Shown here one piece after another: positions 43,365 through 54,719 of a stretch of 64,000 nt of DNA. The DNA is from Doryteuthis pealeii (taxonomy: Eukaryota > Mollusca > Cephalopoda > Myopsida > Loliginidae). Both the position numbers and the translations under genes were made by a program. Each line of letters begins with the position of its first letter. Position 1 is the first letter of the stretch. The notes under the pieces were generated by a model. The model saw only the letters and a list, made by a program, of their open reading frames with translations, did no database searches and was not told where the DNA came from. The stretch is taken from the NCBI GenBank assembly GCA_023376005.1, contig CM042152.1:87408762-87472761 (forward strand), read 5' to 3'.

Positions 43365-44940
43365 AAAATATAATAAAATACTGACCTACCCCACAAAAAA
43401 TAACCAGATACAACAACAGTTCAAAACAATTTCAAAGAATTATTTGCACACACACAATTCTGTCTTATATGGTTTCAAACATAGATATATGATGATCAGA
43501 TAATTGATAATCAGAGATGCGTCCTGCATCATTGATGCATAAAAATCTAAAAGGATGCAAAAAAATTGTATCACTGCGTCTCAGTGTTTTTTCTTCTTCC
43601 TCCACTATTTCCAGCTAACTGTTAATACATTTCAATATTTTCTTTGAAACAAATTACACCGTATGAGGTACAAGGTAGGGCTTAAACGGCTTTAGTTGTT
43701 CATAAATAAAAATCTATAATTTATTAAGAAACTTTAGTTGGGATCCATCAAATTTCCTGGGGACTCATTCAAATCAAATCCGTGTATCACAGGATGCACT
43801 AGATTAAAAAGCTATCATCATCACTGTATATGTTATTTTTTACATGGAATTTTTCTCAGAATTTTCACAGACCACTATTTACTGTCCCTTATTCCTATTG
43901 AATATTAGAAGGCACAATGAAATTGAATTCTGTGTTGGGCTACCATATATTTCAATATCAGCCAAGGAGTCTTTAAAATGATTATTTATAGTGACTATGT
44001 GTTAATATAATTCTCTCTTATATTCTGTTTTTAGTTGCAATAAAACTGTCCACCTTAAAAACCACTTTAGAATTTTAGTATATGAAAGCATTTCTTTTTT
44101 TTTTTTTTGTTGTTGTTCTGGTTGTGCCAGGATAAAAAATTCTAAATTCCTCCTTCAGAGAACTAAAAATCAAAAAGTTTTCAAATCAGTCTTTCAGTTA
44201 ATTGCTATAGATATCTTTCTTTTTTTTTTCTGTCTTCATTTTTTTTTCTCCCCCAGTTTTCAACAAAACTTACCTTTCCATGCTAACAAACCATTAATAA
44301 TGAAATAAAAAAAAAGTTGTCTCTGAAAGTTTGACAAACATTTTTCCTTTTTTCTTCTTCTTAAGTGTCAGTCACAACATAACAAAGTTTTCTTTATTCT
44401 TTCAACCACTTTTGAGAGTTTGTCTTTATTTATATCTTCCATATTGAAAATGGCTTCTTTTCTTTCTTTAATGTTCTGAGCCAACCAAGAAGAGAATTGC
44501 ATATAAAATTGATTCTACCTTGATCGGCACCTGTACTGACCTATAAATTTCCCACATGGAGATGCTGTGGTTTATGAATTGCTCTTCCATGGTGAAGAAA
44601 CAAAATATTCGGTAACAACAATTCAGGATTATTAACCGTTATATATACCTGAAGAAAACTCAAGATAATATATAGGTGAAAACAATGTCACAAAAATAAA
44701 GGTAAGAATATATTTATGAGGCTATTTAAATCATCACAGGTAAATGAACACCTAAGAAAGTATGCCCAAGTACACATCAATCTTGGTTAAGTCATACTAT
44801 TTCTCAGCATCTCTGGTATTTTCTCACAGGTAAAATTCTGAACTTAAATGATATATGTGTCAACTTTGGGTACTGTCAAGAAAATGATAATACGTTAAGG
44901 TATATAAGAAAAGAGACAGAATTTTATGAAGGAAAGAGAC
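43365..44940. other. No gene seen; T-rich
   Basis: Several poly-T runs (44094-44109, 44220-44230, 44240-44247). No recognised element until the duplicated block at 44.95 kb. Confidence 0.4.
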
Positions 44941-44949
44941 TTATTTTTC

Positions 44950-45790
44950 ATTATAGATTGTATAACTGAAGAAGGTTTTAGAATGAATTTGTTACATAAT
45001 TCATGGATAGCCTATGAATTGTGTAAGTACTGTGGCTAAATATATTTAAATTGAATCGTTGAAGATTCAAAATCGGAGGGAATTAAGTGGTAAATTACCA
45101 TTGGCATGATTGACATGTGGTGACTCTGCTTGACGCCCCCCCCCCCGAAATATATGCCAGTAGAAGCGTTTTTCATTATTGTATAACTGAAGAAGGTTTT
45201 AGAATGAATATGTTACATAATTCATGGATAGCCTATGAATTGGTTTGGTTTTTAATTGGTTTGGTTTGTTTTAAGGCATATCAACCTTAGTAGGTCATTT
45301 AATGCCAATAAAGTTTTGAAAGAAATTCATTCTTAATGGATACTCAATTTTTTTCATAAAGATATTTTTCTATTTAACCCATAGATGGGACCCTAACAGG
45401 TATTACCCCCCCCCTCGGGTCAGAGGAAGCAATGGTGATGAAAGGGTACTCCACATTCCCCAAACCTCCAAAACTGGAACCTCACCATCAGATTGAGTTT
45501 AACATCATTCCCAAGACATGAAGACCCTCAGCCATCATCTTCTAGCACCTATATGATAAAAAGGGTTGGGGCAATCATATAGTTACTTGGGCTTGACGTG
45601 ACCAGCCAATTGATCAGAGGGCCTATGAATTGTGTGAGTACTGTAGCTAGATATATTTGAATTGAATCGTTGAAGATTCAAAATCGGAGGGAATTAAATG
45701 GTAAATTACCATTGGCATGATTGACATGTGGTGACTCTGCTTGACCCCCTGAAGAAAACGCCAGTAGAAGTGTGAGACAGTTTTAGTTAG
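44950..45790. repeat. Duplicated block split by a T6 insertion
   Basis: TATAACTGAAGAAGGTTTTA occurs at 44960 and 45182. GCCTATGAATTGTGT with ATTGAATCGTTGAAGATTCA occurs at about 45010-45070 and 45621-45680. A ~222-bp tandem duplication existed first; T6 then landed in its second unit. Confidence 0.82.
45243..45620 (-). mobile_element. T6 retroposon, 5'-truncated, perfect 12-bp TSD
   Basis: The tail is at the left (GTTTGGTTTTTAATTGGTTT) and the copy is truncated at TTGATCAGAGG on the right. GCCTATGAATTG is duplicated at 45231-45242 and 45621-45632. It is strong evidence that the T-rich plus-strand end is the priming tail. Confidence 0.9.
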
Positions 45791-45835
45791 TTGCGACCAG
45801 TTACTCACTGAGAAAGGATGTTCTCTCAAAAGTTG

Positions 45836-46150
45836 CTTCTACCTGTGCGGTTTTGAGCTGGGGTTGTTTTAATAAAAGCTATAAAGAAAACGAGGTCTTG
45901 CTTTATTAATTAACAAAAAGAATGTATGACACCCAGCCCGAACAGAGAAGAAATCAACCCCTAGAAGAAAGCCCTACAGCAGAGCCCATGAGTAAGAATC
46001 AGCTCTGAAGAATAGGGTGGGTGACAAATTAACAAGCAAAAGAGAAAACAAATAAAAACCAATCTATTATCCCCCCATTTCCTCATCTGTCTCTCTCTCT
46101 CTCGCTCTCACCAATTATATACCTGATATGCAAATGGGTATTTAACAAAT
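45836..46150 (+). repeat. LTR-like repeat, diverged member
   Basis: AATAAAAGCT, GTCTTGCTTTATTAATTAAC, a CTCTCTCTCTC tract and TATATACCTGATATGCAAAT parallel the 3' parts of the repeats at 47.0, 54.1 and 62.0 kb. The left part is not recognisable. Confidence 0.45.
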
Positions 46151-46180
46151 TGACTGAAATATGGTAGAAATAAAATAAAC

Positions 46181-46635
46181 ACAAACAATGGGTTCATTAA
46201 TTCAAATAATACTTGGAATTAACCACTGACATCCTGTATTCTTTTGACACACCTTGTATTCTGAAAAAATAACATTCCATTCATTCTTCATTTCTATCTT
46301 GGTAAATACAGTTTTAAACTTTGCACTTTTTTGACACACCTTGTATTCTGAAAAAAATCAATGAATGGAATATTATTTATTTTGGAATACAAGGTGTGTC
46401 AAAAAGTACAAAAAATCTTGATATTTTTTTGACAAGTGTTCGATATACATCTAGATTGATGATTTGAAAAAAATGACTAACATGAATCAGGCTTTTTTTT
46501 AATAGTAATTAGAAAATTAATTTTTCTCAGAATGCAACGTTGATGTCTATTTATTTCAGACAGAAATTATTTATTAACACAAACAATGGGTTAATCAATT
46601 CAAACAATACTTGGAATTAACCACTGACATCTTTA
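46181..46635. repeat. 57-bp direct repeats around mariner-like ends
   Basis: CACAAACAATGGGTT...ACTTGGAATTAACCACTGAC is at 46181 and 46578. Between them TTTTGACACACCTTGTATTC occurs twice and its inverse AATACAAGGTGTGTCAAAAA once (about 46387-46406), resembling terminal inverted repeats of a mariner-like MITE. Confidence 0.65.
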
Positions 46636-46875
46636 ATGATTCATATAATGAATAATTGCCAGTGATTGGTCCTTGATCCAAGTAAGACTTCGGCATTCCG
46701 AATGCTGATTTTCATGGAAGATTGATGGAAAACATTTTTCACAAAACCAGACAAGATAAGAGTCAAAGTCAGGACATTGAACTGTTTCCACTAAAAATAC
46801 CTGATTGTTCATTTTGTGACAAGCATCAACTTGACAAGATTTGATCTGTCTATGAGTTATTGACTTGTGGTTCAA
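46633..46875 (-). CDS. Possible Cys-rich protein fragment (unassigned)
   Basis: An 80-codon minus frame has C14-x4-C19, C34, and WFCEKC (W43, C45, C48) followed by F and H residues. The W-x-C-x2-C ending is like the end of a PHD-type zinc finger, as also found in some LINE ORF1 proteins. It may be an exon or TE remnant. Other cysteine pairs of a PHD finger are missing and there is no supporting context, so coding status is uncertain. Confidence 0.25.
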   Translation of the reverse strand: MNHKSITHRQIKSCQVDACHKMNNQVFLVETVQCPDFDSYLVWFCEKCFPSIFHENQHSECRSLTWIKDQSLAIIHYMNH

Positions 46876-47005
46876 GATAGGAAGAATTATTTCTGTCCAC
46901 TATGGCACACATACGCATTTGGCAGTTTGGATTCAGATTAGAATGTACAAGAGTTAGTCAAAAAGTAATGCCATTTTGTTTCGGACGGATATAATCACCA
47001 AAACA

Positions 47006-47470
47006 GTGTTACAATTTATGTGGTAGCATGAATTATTGACAGACCCTGTAGCGAGAATTCAAAGGGGCCACTGGAAAACTACCAGGACGGTTATAGCTCT
47101 CTGACCCCTAGAGGTACGAATCTCACGTGTGACATGATTAGTTAGTTAAAAAATCAGTTACAACCTGAATTTTCAGCAGAGAGGATTCCTCTCTCTCTCT
47201 CTCTGCTGGGGTTGATATCTCCCCGCGTGGAAGAACATAGGCGAAATAAAATCTTGATCAAGGAAAAAAAGTTTTCTGATTTAATTAATTGCATGACTAA
47301 AAGAGGAAGCCCTTAGAAGAAGCAATTGGAAGACTAGACGATAAGATGATGGCCAGACAAGAAGCAGAAGCAGTAAAGAAGAAATGAGGCAACAAGTAAT
47401 GCTCTGTCTCTCTCTATCACCGGAGTTTCCTCTCTCATATATCCGATGTACGATGTCAATGTGGGTATAC
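47006..47470 (+). mobile_element. LTR-like repeat, copy 1, inside mariner
   Basis: Blocks TGTGGTAGCATGAATTATTG, CCCTGTAG, GAGAATTC, an AATAAAATCTTGATCAA signal, AGGAAGCCCTTAG, a CTCTCTCTCTATCAC tract and GGGTATACAACA occur in the same order at 54.1 and 62.0 kb. The layout fits U3-R-U5 of a solo LTR, but the ends are not exact and no TSD was confirmed. Confidence 0.55.
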
Positions 47471-47528
47471 AACAATAGGAACTTGTATCATGCATCAAAA
47501 TGAAGCTGATCCTCTGTGGATAACATCC

Positions 47529-47890
47529 CTACTTCTCCACACAGTCACCATTTCTTTCAATAGCAATGTTCCACCTTCAAATGAGAGCATGTATCTCTGC
47601 CCTGTAGAATTTTGTCGACTGTTTTTTGAGGCACTTCTTCAACTACAGATTTCACTTCCTCATCACTGGAATAATATTTGCCTCTTAAACCGTCTTTCAA
47701 AGGGGTCGAAGAGATGATAGTCTGAAGGCGTTAAATCTGGTGAGTATGGAGGATTCGGTAAAGTTGTCCACCTGAATGAGGTAATTTTCTCCCTTGTCCT
47801 GATGCTTGTGTGTGATCAAAGCATTGTCATGCAGAAAGAGGACATTGTCAATTGGCAAGTTGGATCTTACTCACCGGATTTCTAATTGTT
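47529..47890 (-). pseudogene. Mariner transposase C-terminal half (decayed)
   Basis: The minus strand encodes FLHDNA (second catalytic Asp, about 47830), YSPDLTPSDYHLFDP (third Asp, about 47715), LRGKYYSSDEEVKSVVEE, and a C-terminal GDCVEK before a stop at 47531-47529. These are signature motifs of mariner DD34D transposases. The two Asp codons are 103 nt apart, one more than DD34D requires, so there is a frameshift; further shifts follow. The N-terminal DNA-binding half is absent. Confidence 0.82.
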
Positions 47891-47904
47891 TGTTTCACAC
47901 ATAA

Positions 47905-48395
47905 TGTACGTATTCATTCACTTGACCTAGCCACCATTCCCCCCCCTCTTTCTCCGTCTACCTCTCTCTGCCACTTGCTCCACCTTCGTTAACGCTAATT
48001 TAGGAGGGGACATGTGGACTTATACTAAGTTAAAACTTATTTCTATAGCTTCCATCCCCCTCGCCCTTTTTTCCTCGCCTGTCTCTTTTCTCTTTCTTCT
48101 TCTTCATGCAAAAATATACATGCCCCGGCGGCATGTAAAACAAAACCATGGGTAGCAGCGTGGTGGATTTGAGATGTGGTGGAAGAGCCTAAATAGGCCA
48201 ACGGCGTACATCATAAGATGCTGGGCGGAGGAACTCAAAACGGGTCAATGGCCAGGATCAACCAGTTCAGTCAGGCAACTACTGCTCCTCATCTCTAAGA
48301 CCAGCGCCTATTGATGAGTCAAACAGCTACCGATATATATCGATAACCTTGACCCATGGAAAATCCGTGCTAATTGCGCGACATGATGATGATGG
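47905..48395. other. GC-rich insertion within mariner copies
   Basis: A compositionally distinct segment with pyrimidine-rich runs, CATGCCCCGGCGGCATG (near palindrome, 48119) and CAATGGCCAGGATCAACCAG. It separates two mariner segments that share the sequence on both sides. The class is not recognised. Confidence 0.45.
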
Positions 48396-48417
48396 TTTCA
48401 AATGACGACCGAATGCA

Positions 48418-48600
48418 ATTGTTATAATCAATTTCTTCAATCTGGTGAGTATGGAGGATTCGGTAAAGTTGTCCACCTGAAAGACAATTTTCTCCCTTGT
48501 CCTGATGCTCGTGTGTGGTCAAGCATTGTCTTGCAGAAAAGGACATTGTCAATTGGCAAGTTGGATCTTACTCACTGGATTTCTAATTGTTTGTTTCAAA
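48418..48600 (-). pseudogene. Second mariner transposase fragment
   Basis: Positions 48430-48600 repeat 47738-47902 (GGTGAGTATGGAGGATTCGG through GATTTCTAATTGTTTGTTTC) with substitutions and a ~10-bp deletion. The HDNA motif is altered. It arose by duplication or by insertion of a second copy. Confidence 0.75.
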
Positions 48601-49264
48601 TGATGACGAATGCAATTGTTATAATCAATTTCTTCAACCGCAAAATTCACATCTCGCAGTATTTTGCCAGCAACATTCACAGTCCTTACTCAATCTGTCA
48701 AAAGTTCACTCATTCCAACATACATCTCACTCCACTTTAAGAAGATCAAAACATGACCCGCCCATTGTGTGTGAAGGTAGGACTTGAATAATATGTAAAT
48801 ACCCTCCCCCACAATCTTACATCCGTGCTAATCACACGCAGCCCGACCCGTGCGGAATTTGCATATTCAACAGGGGCGACAGTAGTCTGCCTACAAGCCA
48901 CTCCTTGTGACGAGGAGGCTGCGAGTTCAATATCTCGAGTCACTTGCTATACACCCCCCCCTTGCACAGGCCAGACATATATATGGGCATGCTTAGTCCT
49001 TGGTGGTAGGAAATTCTCAATTTCACAGTCCCTATTTCCGCCACTCACCTCATGTTCCCTGTCACAGGATTCTTGCTCTGAGCATCATTAGGATCTCAAT
49101 GTAGGTCTTAGTTTTATATAAATAAATAAAAAACTTCATATGAAATAAAGAAAATGGCATTACTTTTTGACACACCCTCATATAGAAATAACCAAGAAAT
49201 GATATAAATATGAGGAGGAGTCAAAAAGTAATGCCATTTTCTTTATTTCGTGTGAAGTTTTTTT

Positions 49265-49433
49265 AACATCAACAAAGGGGAATCACTCTTGACTGATAAA
49301 TTATTTATTTATTTATTGATCTACTAGGAAATAGAAAGACATGGTTAGGTTTAGGATTAGAGTTTAAGGTTAGTTTAATTGGAAAATAAATAAATAATTT
49401 ATCAGTCAAGAGTGGTTCCCCTTTGTTGATGTT
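49265..49433. mobile_element. MITE with ~50-bp inverted ends
   Basis: AACATCAACAAAGGGGAATC and GGTTCCCCTTTGTTGATGTT are inverted and extend inward through TTGACTGATAAATTATTTAT. The 169-bp element has an AT-rich centre and sits beside the outward mariner TIR at 49227. Confidence 0.85.
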
Positions 49434-49439
49434 AGACTT

Positions 49440-50650
49440 ATAGGAAATAACCCATTTCTTTGTATGATTTGATGTTTGATCCTGAATGCATATCCATAAC
49501 ATAGTGCTTTTTTTTTTTATTACATTGCCTCAAAACAGATTTAATGACAAAATTTCAATCAGACTTCAAACAATTTCAATAAGCAGATAAAGTTTAGATT
49601 TTCAAAAGATTTTCAACCAGAAATAGCTTAATTCTTTCTCTATATTTTCAATTGTCAAGAGTTGCAACTAAATGTAAGGTCCATTCTAAATTTAGGTTAT
49701 ACTTCTTTTCTATCAAATTATGTATACTGATCATTTCTAAAGCTCTAATTGAAAAATGACAAATAATAAACCATTACATATGTAGTTACATATAAGATTA
49801 TAGATAATGATGTTTCTGAAATCATTATATATATATATATATATATATTACTGCTCTGTATTCTTAATATATTGAGCACTTTTGGATTATTTATTGATGC
49901 CACTGCGACGGAAAAGTTAAAGCAGCAATTGGATACTATATATATATATATATATATATAGTTTGAAAATAATAAAAACAACCCAAGAAATCAGCACCAT
50001 TGTAGCTTAGCTAATAAGATTGCTTATATCAATGTTTATATAATCTTGTTGCAAGTAGTTGACAAAATGTATCCTGGTTGTCATTCAGATTCTTCACCCA
50101 TAAGTCTCCTCTACATGCTCCAGCCATAGAAATTCTTAATCTCCCAAGGAAATAATTTTACCAGCTTTTATGTGTGCCTCAGTTAGTCATGCAGGTTTTC
50201 TTCACACTCATGTATGGCAATTGGTTAGTTCTGAGGCATTAGGTAATTTTCATGCTTGTGATGGTGCAGGCGATTTTGTGCCTCTTACATCAGGGAGAGA
50301 TGTCATGACTACTATGAATCTAAAAGAAAGAGGTTGTTTGAGAACCTTGTTTAAAGTGTGCACTTTATACATGAAAGATTGTTTTAATGATGTTAGTAAT
50401 ATTAATATTAACATTTTTGTTCTAATTTACTTGATTAATGAGATTAGCCTGTGCTTCTATTTTCTGCTTGATTTTTGGGGATGTTTCGTAAATTATTCAT
50501 CATCAAAAAATGTTTGAATTTCATTGCAGAGACAAGAAAATTGTTCGTAAACTGCTTCAAAATTTAGTAACCTTCCTTGACTTCTTCAGTCAAGAATATT
50601 CATATAATAGACCTTGCATTGATCTAGCTACTCTGAAAAGAAATGTTAAT
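49440..50650. other. No convincing gene; two (TA)n tracts
   Basis: (TA)n occurs at about 49825-49849 and 49937-49960, bounding a ~90-bp segment with CACTGCGACGGAAAAGTTAA. The frames of 115 and 145 codons at 50170-50947 contain no recognisable domain. Confidence 0.45.
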
Positions 50651-50744
50651 GCCTACTATCTAAAATATTTTTTTTTAAAACTCCATACTGTTATCATTCA
50701 AATTTTATTTTTTATCTTCACAAATATAAATCAAATCTCTATTA

Positions 50745-50870
50745 TTTTGCTCAAAAACCAAGCCCTGGTGATATTTAATGTGTATATATATTTACTTTGT
50801 TGTTGTTTTATTTTTGAAGTTTCCTCTGGACATACATATACACACAACTGCCCTTTATATATGTATATAT
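50745..50870. repeat. Dispersed repeat, partner of 5200-5330
   Basis: GGTGATATTTAATGTGTATA, TTTACTTTGT, GGACATACAT and CAACTGCCCTTTATATATGT are in the same order as at 5.2 kb. Confidence 0.65.
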
Positions 50871-50949
50871 TACTAGCATCGCTCTTTCCAATGATATATA
50901 CAGATATTTTCCCAATTTTAATCTTCCTATGTATAAGATTGTTGTAACC

Positions 50950-52010
50950 TAACAAAGGTTACTAAATGGGGAAATGAAATGGAATCTTTATAACATTAAC
51001 AAAATACCATACTTGCCAGCGGCTTCAAGAAAAGTAAACCACTGCTAGGAGTATCAGACTACTCAGTCAGTATAATATTTCTGTATTTATGAAGATTGGG
51101 ACATACCCATTAATGTTCATATGTAGGGTATAACAAAGATGTAGCTTCATTTGTAATTTTCAAAAATATAAAAAATCCGGCTTCAGGTTGGCAGTTTTTA
51201 TCTCTTTAAAAAAAAAGTTTTATTTATGGAAATAGAAATTAAGAGAACTGTGGGGATTTTTAAAAATACGAAAGTAGAAATAAAGTAAAAATAAAATAAA
51301 TGGACAACAAACTCCCATGGGACCTTTCACCGGAAATACAATTGGCGCATGTCTGACAAAAAGGACTGACTCCCTGCCCCCAAAATAATACCTTGGCCAT
51401 TCAAACTGAGGCGTAATTGGGGCTACAGGCCACTATGACTCTGTTCAATAAAGCCTAAGTCGTAAAATAACCCCTTGCCTTTGTCTCTTTCCTTTCTAGT
51501 TCCTTTTCATTCTGTTTCGTTCCTAAGTTCCATTTCACCTCAGAAGAACAAAGAACCAAGCTTTTATTGGGGTTAAGATGCCAGCACCAAATGAACATAA
51601 CCTAGCCCCATAGAACTATTTGAAAATATCTCCAATAATATCTATGAAAGTATGTGTCCATAAAAACAAGTCTTATTCTTGAAGTGCAATTTTTGTCAAA
51701 ATACTTAATTTGTACATTGTAGGTCTTAAATTACACATTATTTGCTGCCATCTGGTTATCATCATGTCCTGCTGGTATTAAAGCCATAATCAATTGTTCA
51801 GTACATTTCAGTTCTGATCAATGTCAGAAAAATAGAATGGAGAAGTTGTCAAGTGACAAATAAACTGACGACAATCAAATGAATCATTTCTAATGAAACC
51901 CTGTCAACTAGAAAAAAAAGAAAGACATTTTTATTCCTTTCTTTAATTATCACTGTTTTCCATGCCACAGACAATACAATTCTTAGAGACAATTCAAAAG
52001 TTATTTAGCA
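50950..52010. other. No gene seen
   Basis: AT-rich. A slightly GC-richer patch at 51310-51480 with CAATAAAGCC may be an old LTR fragment. Confidence 0.4.
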
Positions 52011-52027
52011 GTACCATAAAAAATAGA

Positions 52028-52615
52028 TTTGTTTGTTTTGTTTTGTTTTACGGCATATCAACCTCAGTGGGTCATTTAATGCCGATAAAGTTTTGAAATA
52101 AATAAAATCTTAATGCATAATACAATTTTTTTATAAACACATTTTTATCTATTTAATCCATAGATGGGACCCTAACAGGTACTACCACTCCGGGTCAGAG
52201 TGGACCAGGGAGCAATGGTGATGAAGGGTGCTCCACATTCCTCAAACCTCCAAAACTGGAACCTCACCATAAGATAGAGTTTACCGTCATTCCCAGGACA
52301 TGTAGACCCGCAGCCACCACCTTCTAGCACCCATATGATAAAAAGGGTTAAGAGCAATAGGGTTGGGAAAATCATATAGGTGCTAGGACTTGACGTGACC
52401 AGCCAATTGATCGAAGGGGACCTCTCCGACTGCCCGTCTAGCCCAAGATAGGGCCAAAGTGGAGTATTGCATGTCATGAACTGCTCATCCACCTGGGCTC
52501 TATCCTTAAGCATCACGGGTCGCCACCCACGGCCAACAGGTGGCCCCATTGGGGGAGTCTTACCCCTCTGCAGAGGTGCAGTCGGTGCATTCTAACGCCC
52601 CAGCCGACAGGGCGG
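52028..52615 (-). mobile_element. T6 retroposon, full length, 12-bp TSD
   Basis: This 588-bp copy has both ends. ATAAAAAATAGA (52016-52027) and ATAAAAGATAGA (52616-52627) are a 12-bp TSD with one change. It has the longest T6 frame, 125 codons (52549-52172), beginning MGPPVGRGWRP. The frame has no match I can name, and shared frames in T6 copies may simply reflect common descent. Confidence 0.9.
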
Positions 52616-52776
52616 ATAAAAGATAGACAATGCTAATCTAATAGTATGACAGAACAATTCAAATGCGTAGTGAATGCATAGTGAATTGGATTCACAGTGG
52701 CCACACAAAACTAAAACAAGGTTTCAATATAATCTGTTTTATATGATAAGTTAACTAAATCTGAAAACTATGAAAC

Positions 52777-53029
52777 TGTTGTAGAGGAGTGAACACCCCT
52801 ACAAGATGGACTGACCCAGAAGCATTTAAGAGTCAACGCAGCAGTGACTGAGGTCGGAATTTATTCGAACAAAATTACTGCGTCAACTCCAACCATTTGA
52901 ACCTCCTTATTTGTACGTTTGTCTTGTGATTTGTACTACTTCTTTGTTCTATGTTAAGTGTTGAATAAATACATATTCACACATTCTATATTCTCTGTGT
53001 ATTCTTTTTGTCACCTCAACGATACAACA
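52777..53029 (+). mobile_element. Solo LTR, 253 bp
   Basis: The ends TGTTGTA...TACAACA form a 7-bp inverted repeat with TG/CA termini. An AATAAA signal lies at about 52964, about 60 bp before the end. Flanks GAAAC (52772-52776) and AAAAC (53030-53034) are a 5-bp TSD with one change. No internal domain is present, so it is a solo LTR left by recombination. Confidence 0.72.
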
Positions 53030-53406
53030 AAAACTAATGCATTCTTAAATGAATATGACAAGTAAAATGTAGTTGCTCAATTAAGAGTGTCTTCTTTAAT
53101 TTAATAATGAGATTAACATGCTCCCTTGAAGCTATCTCAAAAAGGCAATTGTTTACTTAATTATAATGATCACAATTTGTGAATAATATTTGCATACATT
53201 TTTTTTGTGCACACAATTTTAGTTAAATAGCAAAAAATAATAAAATAGAAAAAGAGTGATGTTTTAATAAAGTGTGCATTAAATATAAACATAGAACAAC
53301 AAATATATCTAATCAGGTTCCTAAGTGAAATCAATAAACTTGTAGTTAAAGTTTGAAAAATATTCTCTGGATGAGAAAAATTATATAAAAATACAATGCC
53401 TTATGC

Positions 53407-53830
53407 TATGTTTTTACATACAAATAAAATACAGAGCACTGAATTAAAATCCAAGACCAGGTTTTTGGAAATTAACAAGGTTTTATTTAACACAGTGTAG
53501 AGAATGCTTCTACCCTAAAAGTGACTTAACTAGCTCAACCGTGTTGTTCATGCATCCATCCAGCACGAACCCCAGTCCAAAAAGTGTCATGGTGGAAAAC
53601 CCACTTCCAGGTAGTAGTTCTGTTATGTTTTTACATACAAATAAAATACGGAACACTGAATGAAAATGCAAGACCAGGTTGTTGGAAATTAACAAGGTTT
53701 TATTGAACACAGTGTAGAGAATGCTTCTATCCTAAAAGTGACTTAATTAGCTCAACTGTGTTGTGTACGTGTGTCCTAACTGCACAAACCCCAATCCAAA
53801 AGTATCATGGTGGAAACCCCACTTCTGGGT
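53407..53830. repeat. 227-bp tandem duplication
   Basis: TATGTTTTTACATACAAATA begins at 53407 and 53634. The second unit has substitutions and ends near CCACTTCTGGG (53829). Confidence 0.9.
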
Positions 53831-54063
53831 TCCCTTCAAACTCCTAATGATCAAGGGGAGTAACTCTAGATTTCATTAAGACTGAACCTAACATATTAGA
53901 AATTAGTTATCATTCTTAGCTTTAAGAATGGTTTAGATTGTGGCAACCTCATCACAGTCACAATTTTTATTGAGTAGTGAGTTTAATTCTAAATCATTAC
54001 TCTATACTTGCAGTATTATGCCAAATCTAAGCTATGATTAGTTTAGAGGTTTATGAACAAGAT

Positions 54064-54716
54064 TTGCATAATTGTGTGGTGGCATGGGTTTTTGACAAGC
54101 CCTGTAGGGAGAATTCTAAGGGACCATTGTTTTTCAAATTAGGGGATGGAAAAATACCAGTAATGATTATGGCCACAACTGACCCCAGAGGCGGGAATTT
54201 CGCAAGTTAGTTAGGAAATCACTCTTCAATCAGGACAGACGTATGCTGCTGAGGTTGTAACTCAGATTGTGCGGTGAATCAGGGCAATGCAGTAATAAAA
54301 TCTTTGATCAAAGAAAAACAAAGTCTTGTAGTTAATTAATGCATGACTTGAAAGGAAGCCCTTAGTTAGAAGTAGACTAGAAGAGACTAGACAATGACCG
54401 GCCAAAAGAAAGAAGATGAAACAACCACTAGACAAAGAATCAGGGCAATGCAGTAATAAAATCTTTGATCAAAGAAAAACAAAGTCTTGTAGTTAATTAA
54501 TGCATGACTTGAAAAGAAGCCCTTAGTTAGAAAAAGACTAGAAGAGACTAGACAATGACCAGCCAAAAGAAAGAAGATGAAAAAACCCCTAGACAAAGAA
54601 GCAAGTAATTCACAGTCTTAACTCTGTCTGTCTGTCTCTCACTCACTATCACCCGTTGACTCTCTCTATCACACAAGAACTCTCTTGCTTATATACCTGC
54701 AATGGGCTATATAACA
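54064..54716 (+). mobile_element. LTR-like repeat, copy 2, with internal duplication
   Basis: It has the same block order as the 47.0- and 62.0-kb repeats (TGTGGTGGCATGGG ... CTATATAACA). A 161-bp segment is tandemly duplicated: GAATCAGGGCAATGCAGTAA is at 54276 and 54437. The duplicated part contains the AATAAAATCTTTGATCAAAG polyadenylation-like region. Confidence 0.6.
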
Positions 54717-54719
54717 CAA

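Larger units (their letters stand above)
46949..49183 (-). mobile_element. Mariner-like element, interrupted and decayed
   Basis: GTCAAAAAGTAATGCCATTT at about 46955 and its inverse ATGGCATTACTTTTTGACAC at about 49155 form terminal inverted repeats (AGGGTGTGTCAAAAAGTAAT type). Between them lie transposase fragments on the minus strand, an LTR-like insertion (47006-47470), a GC-rich insertion (47905-48395) and a repeat of part of the transposase. A second, outward-facing TIR follows at about 49227. Confidence 0.7.

Noticed and set aside
50510..50947. 145-codon plus frame, longest in the window
   Set aside because: Composition is AT-driven hydrophobic sequence. Its second half is a dispersed repeat shared with 5.2 kb, and no domain is recognisable.
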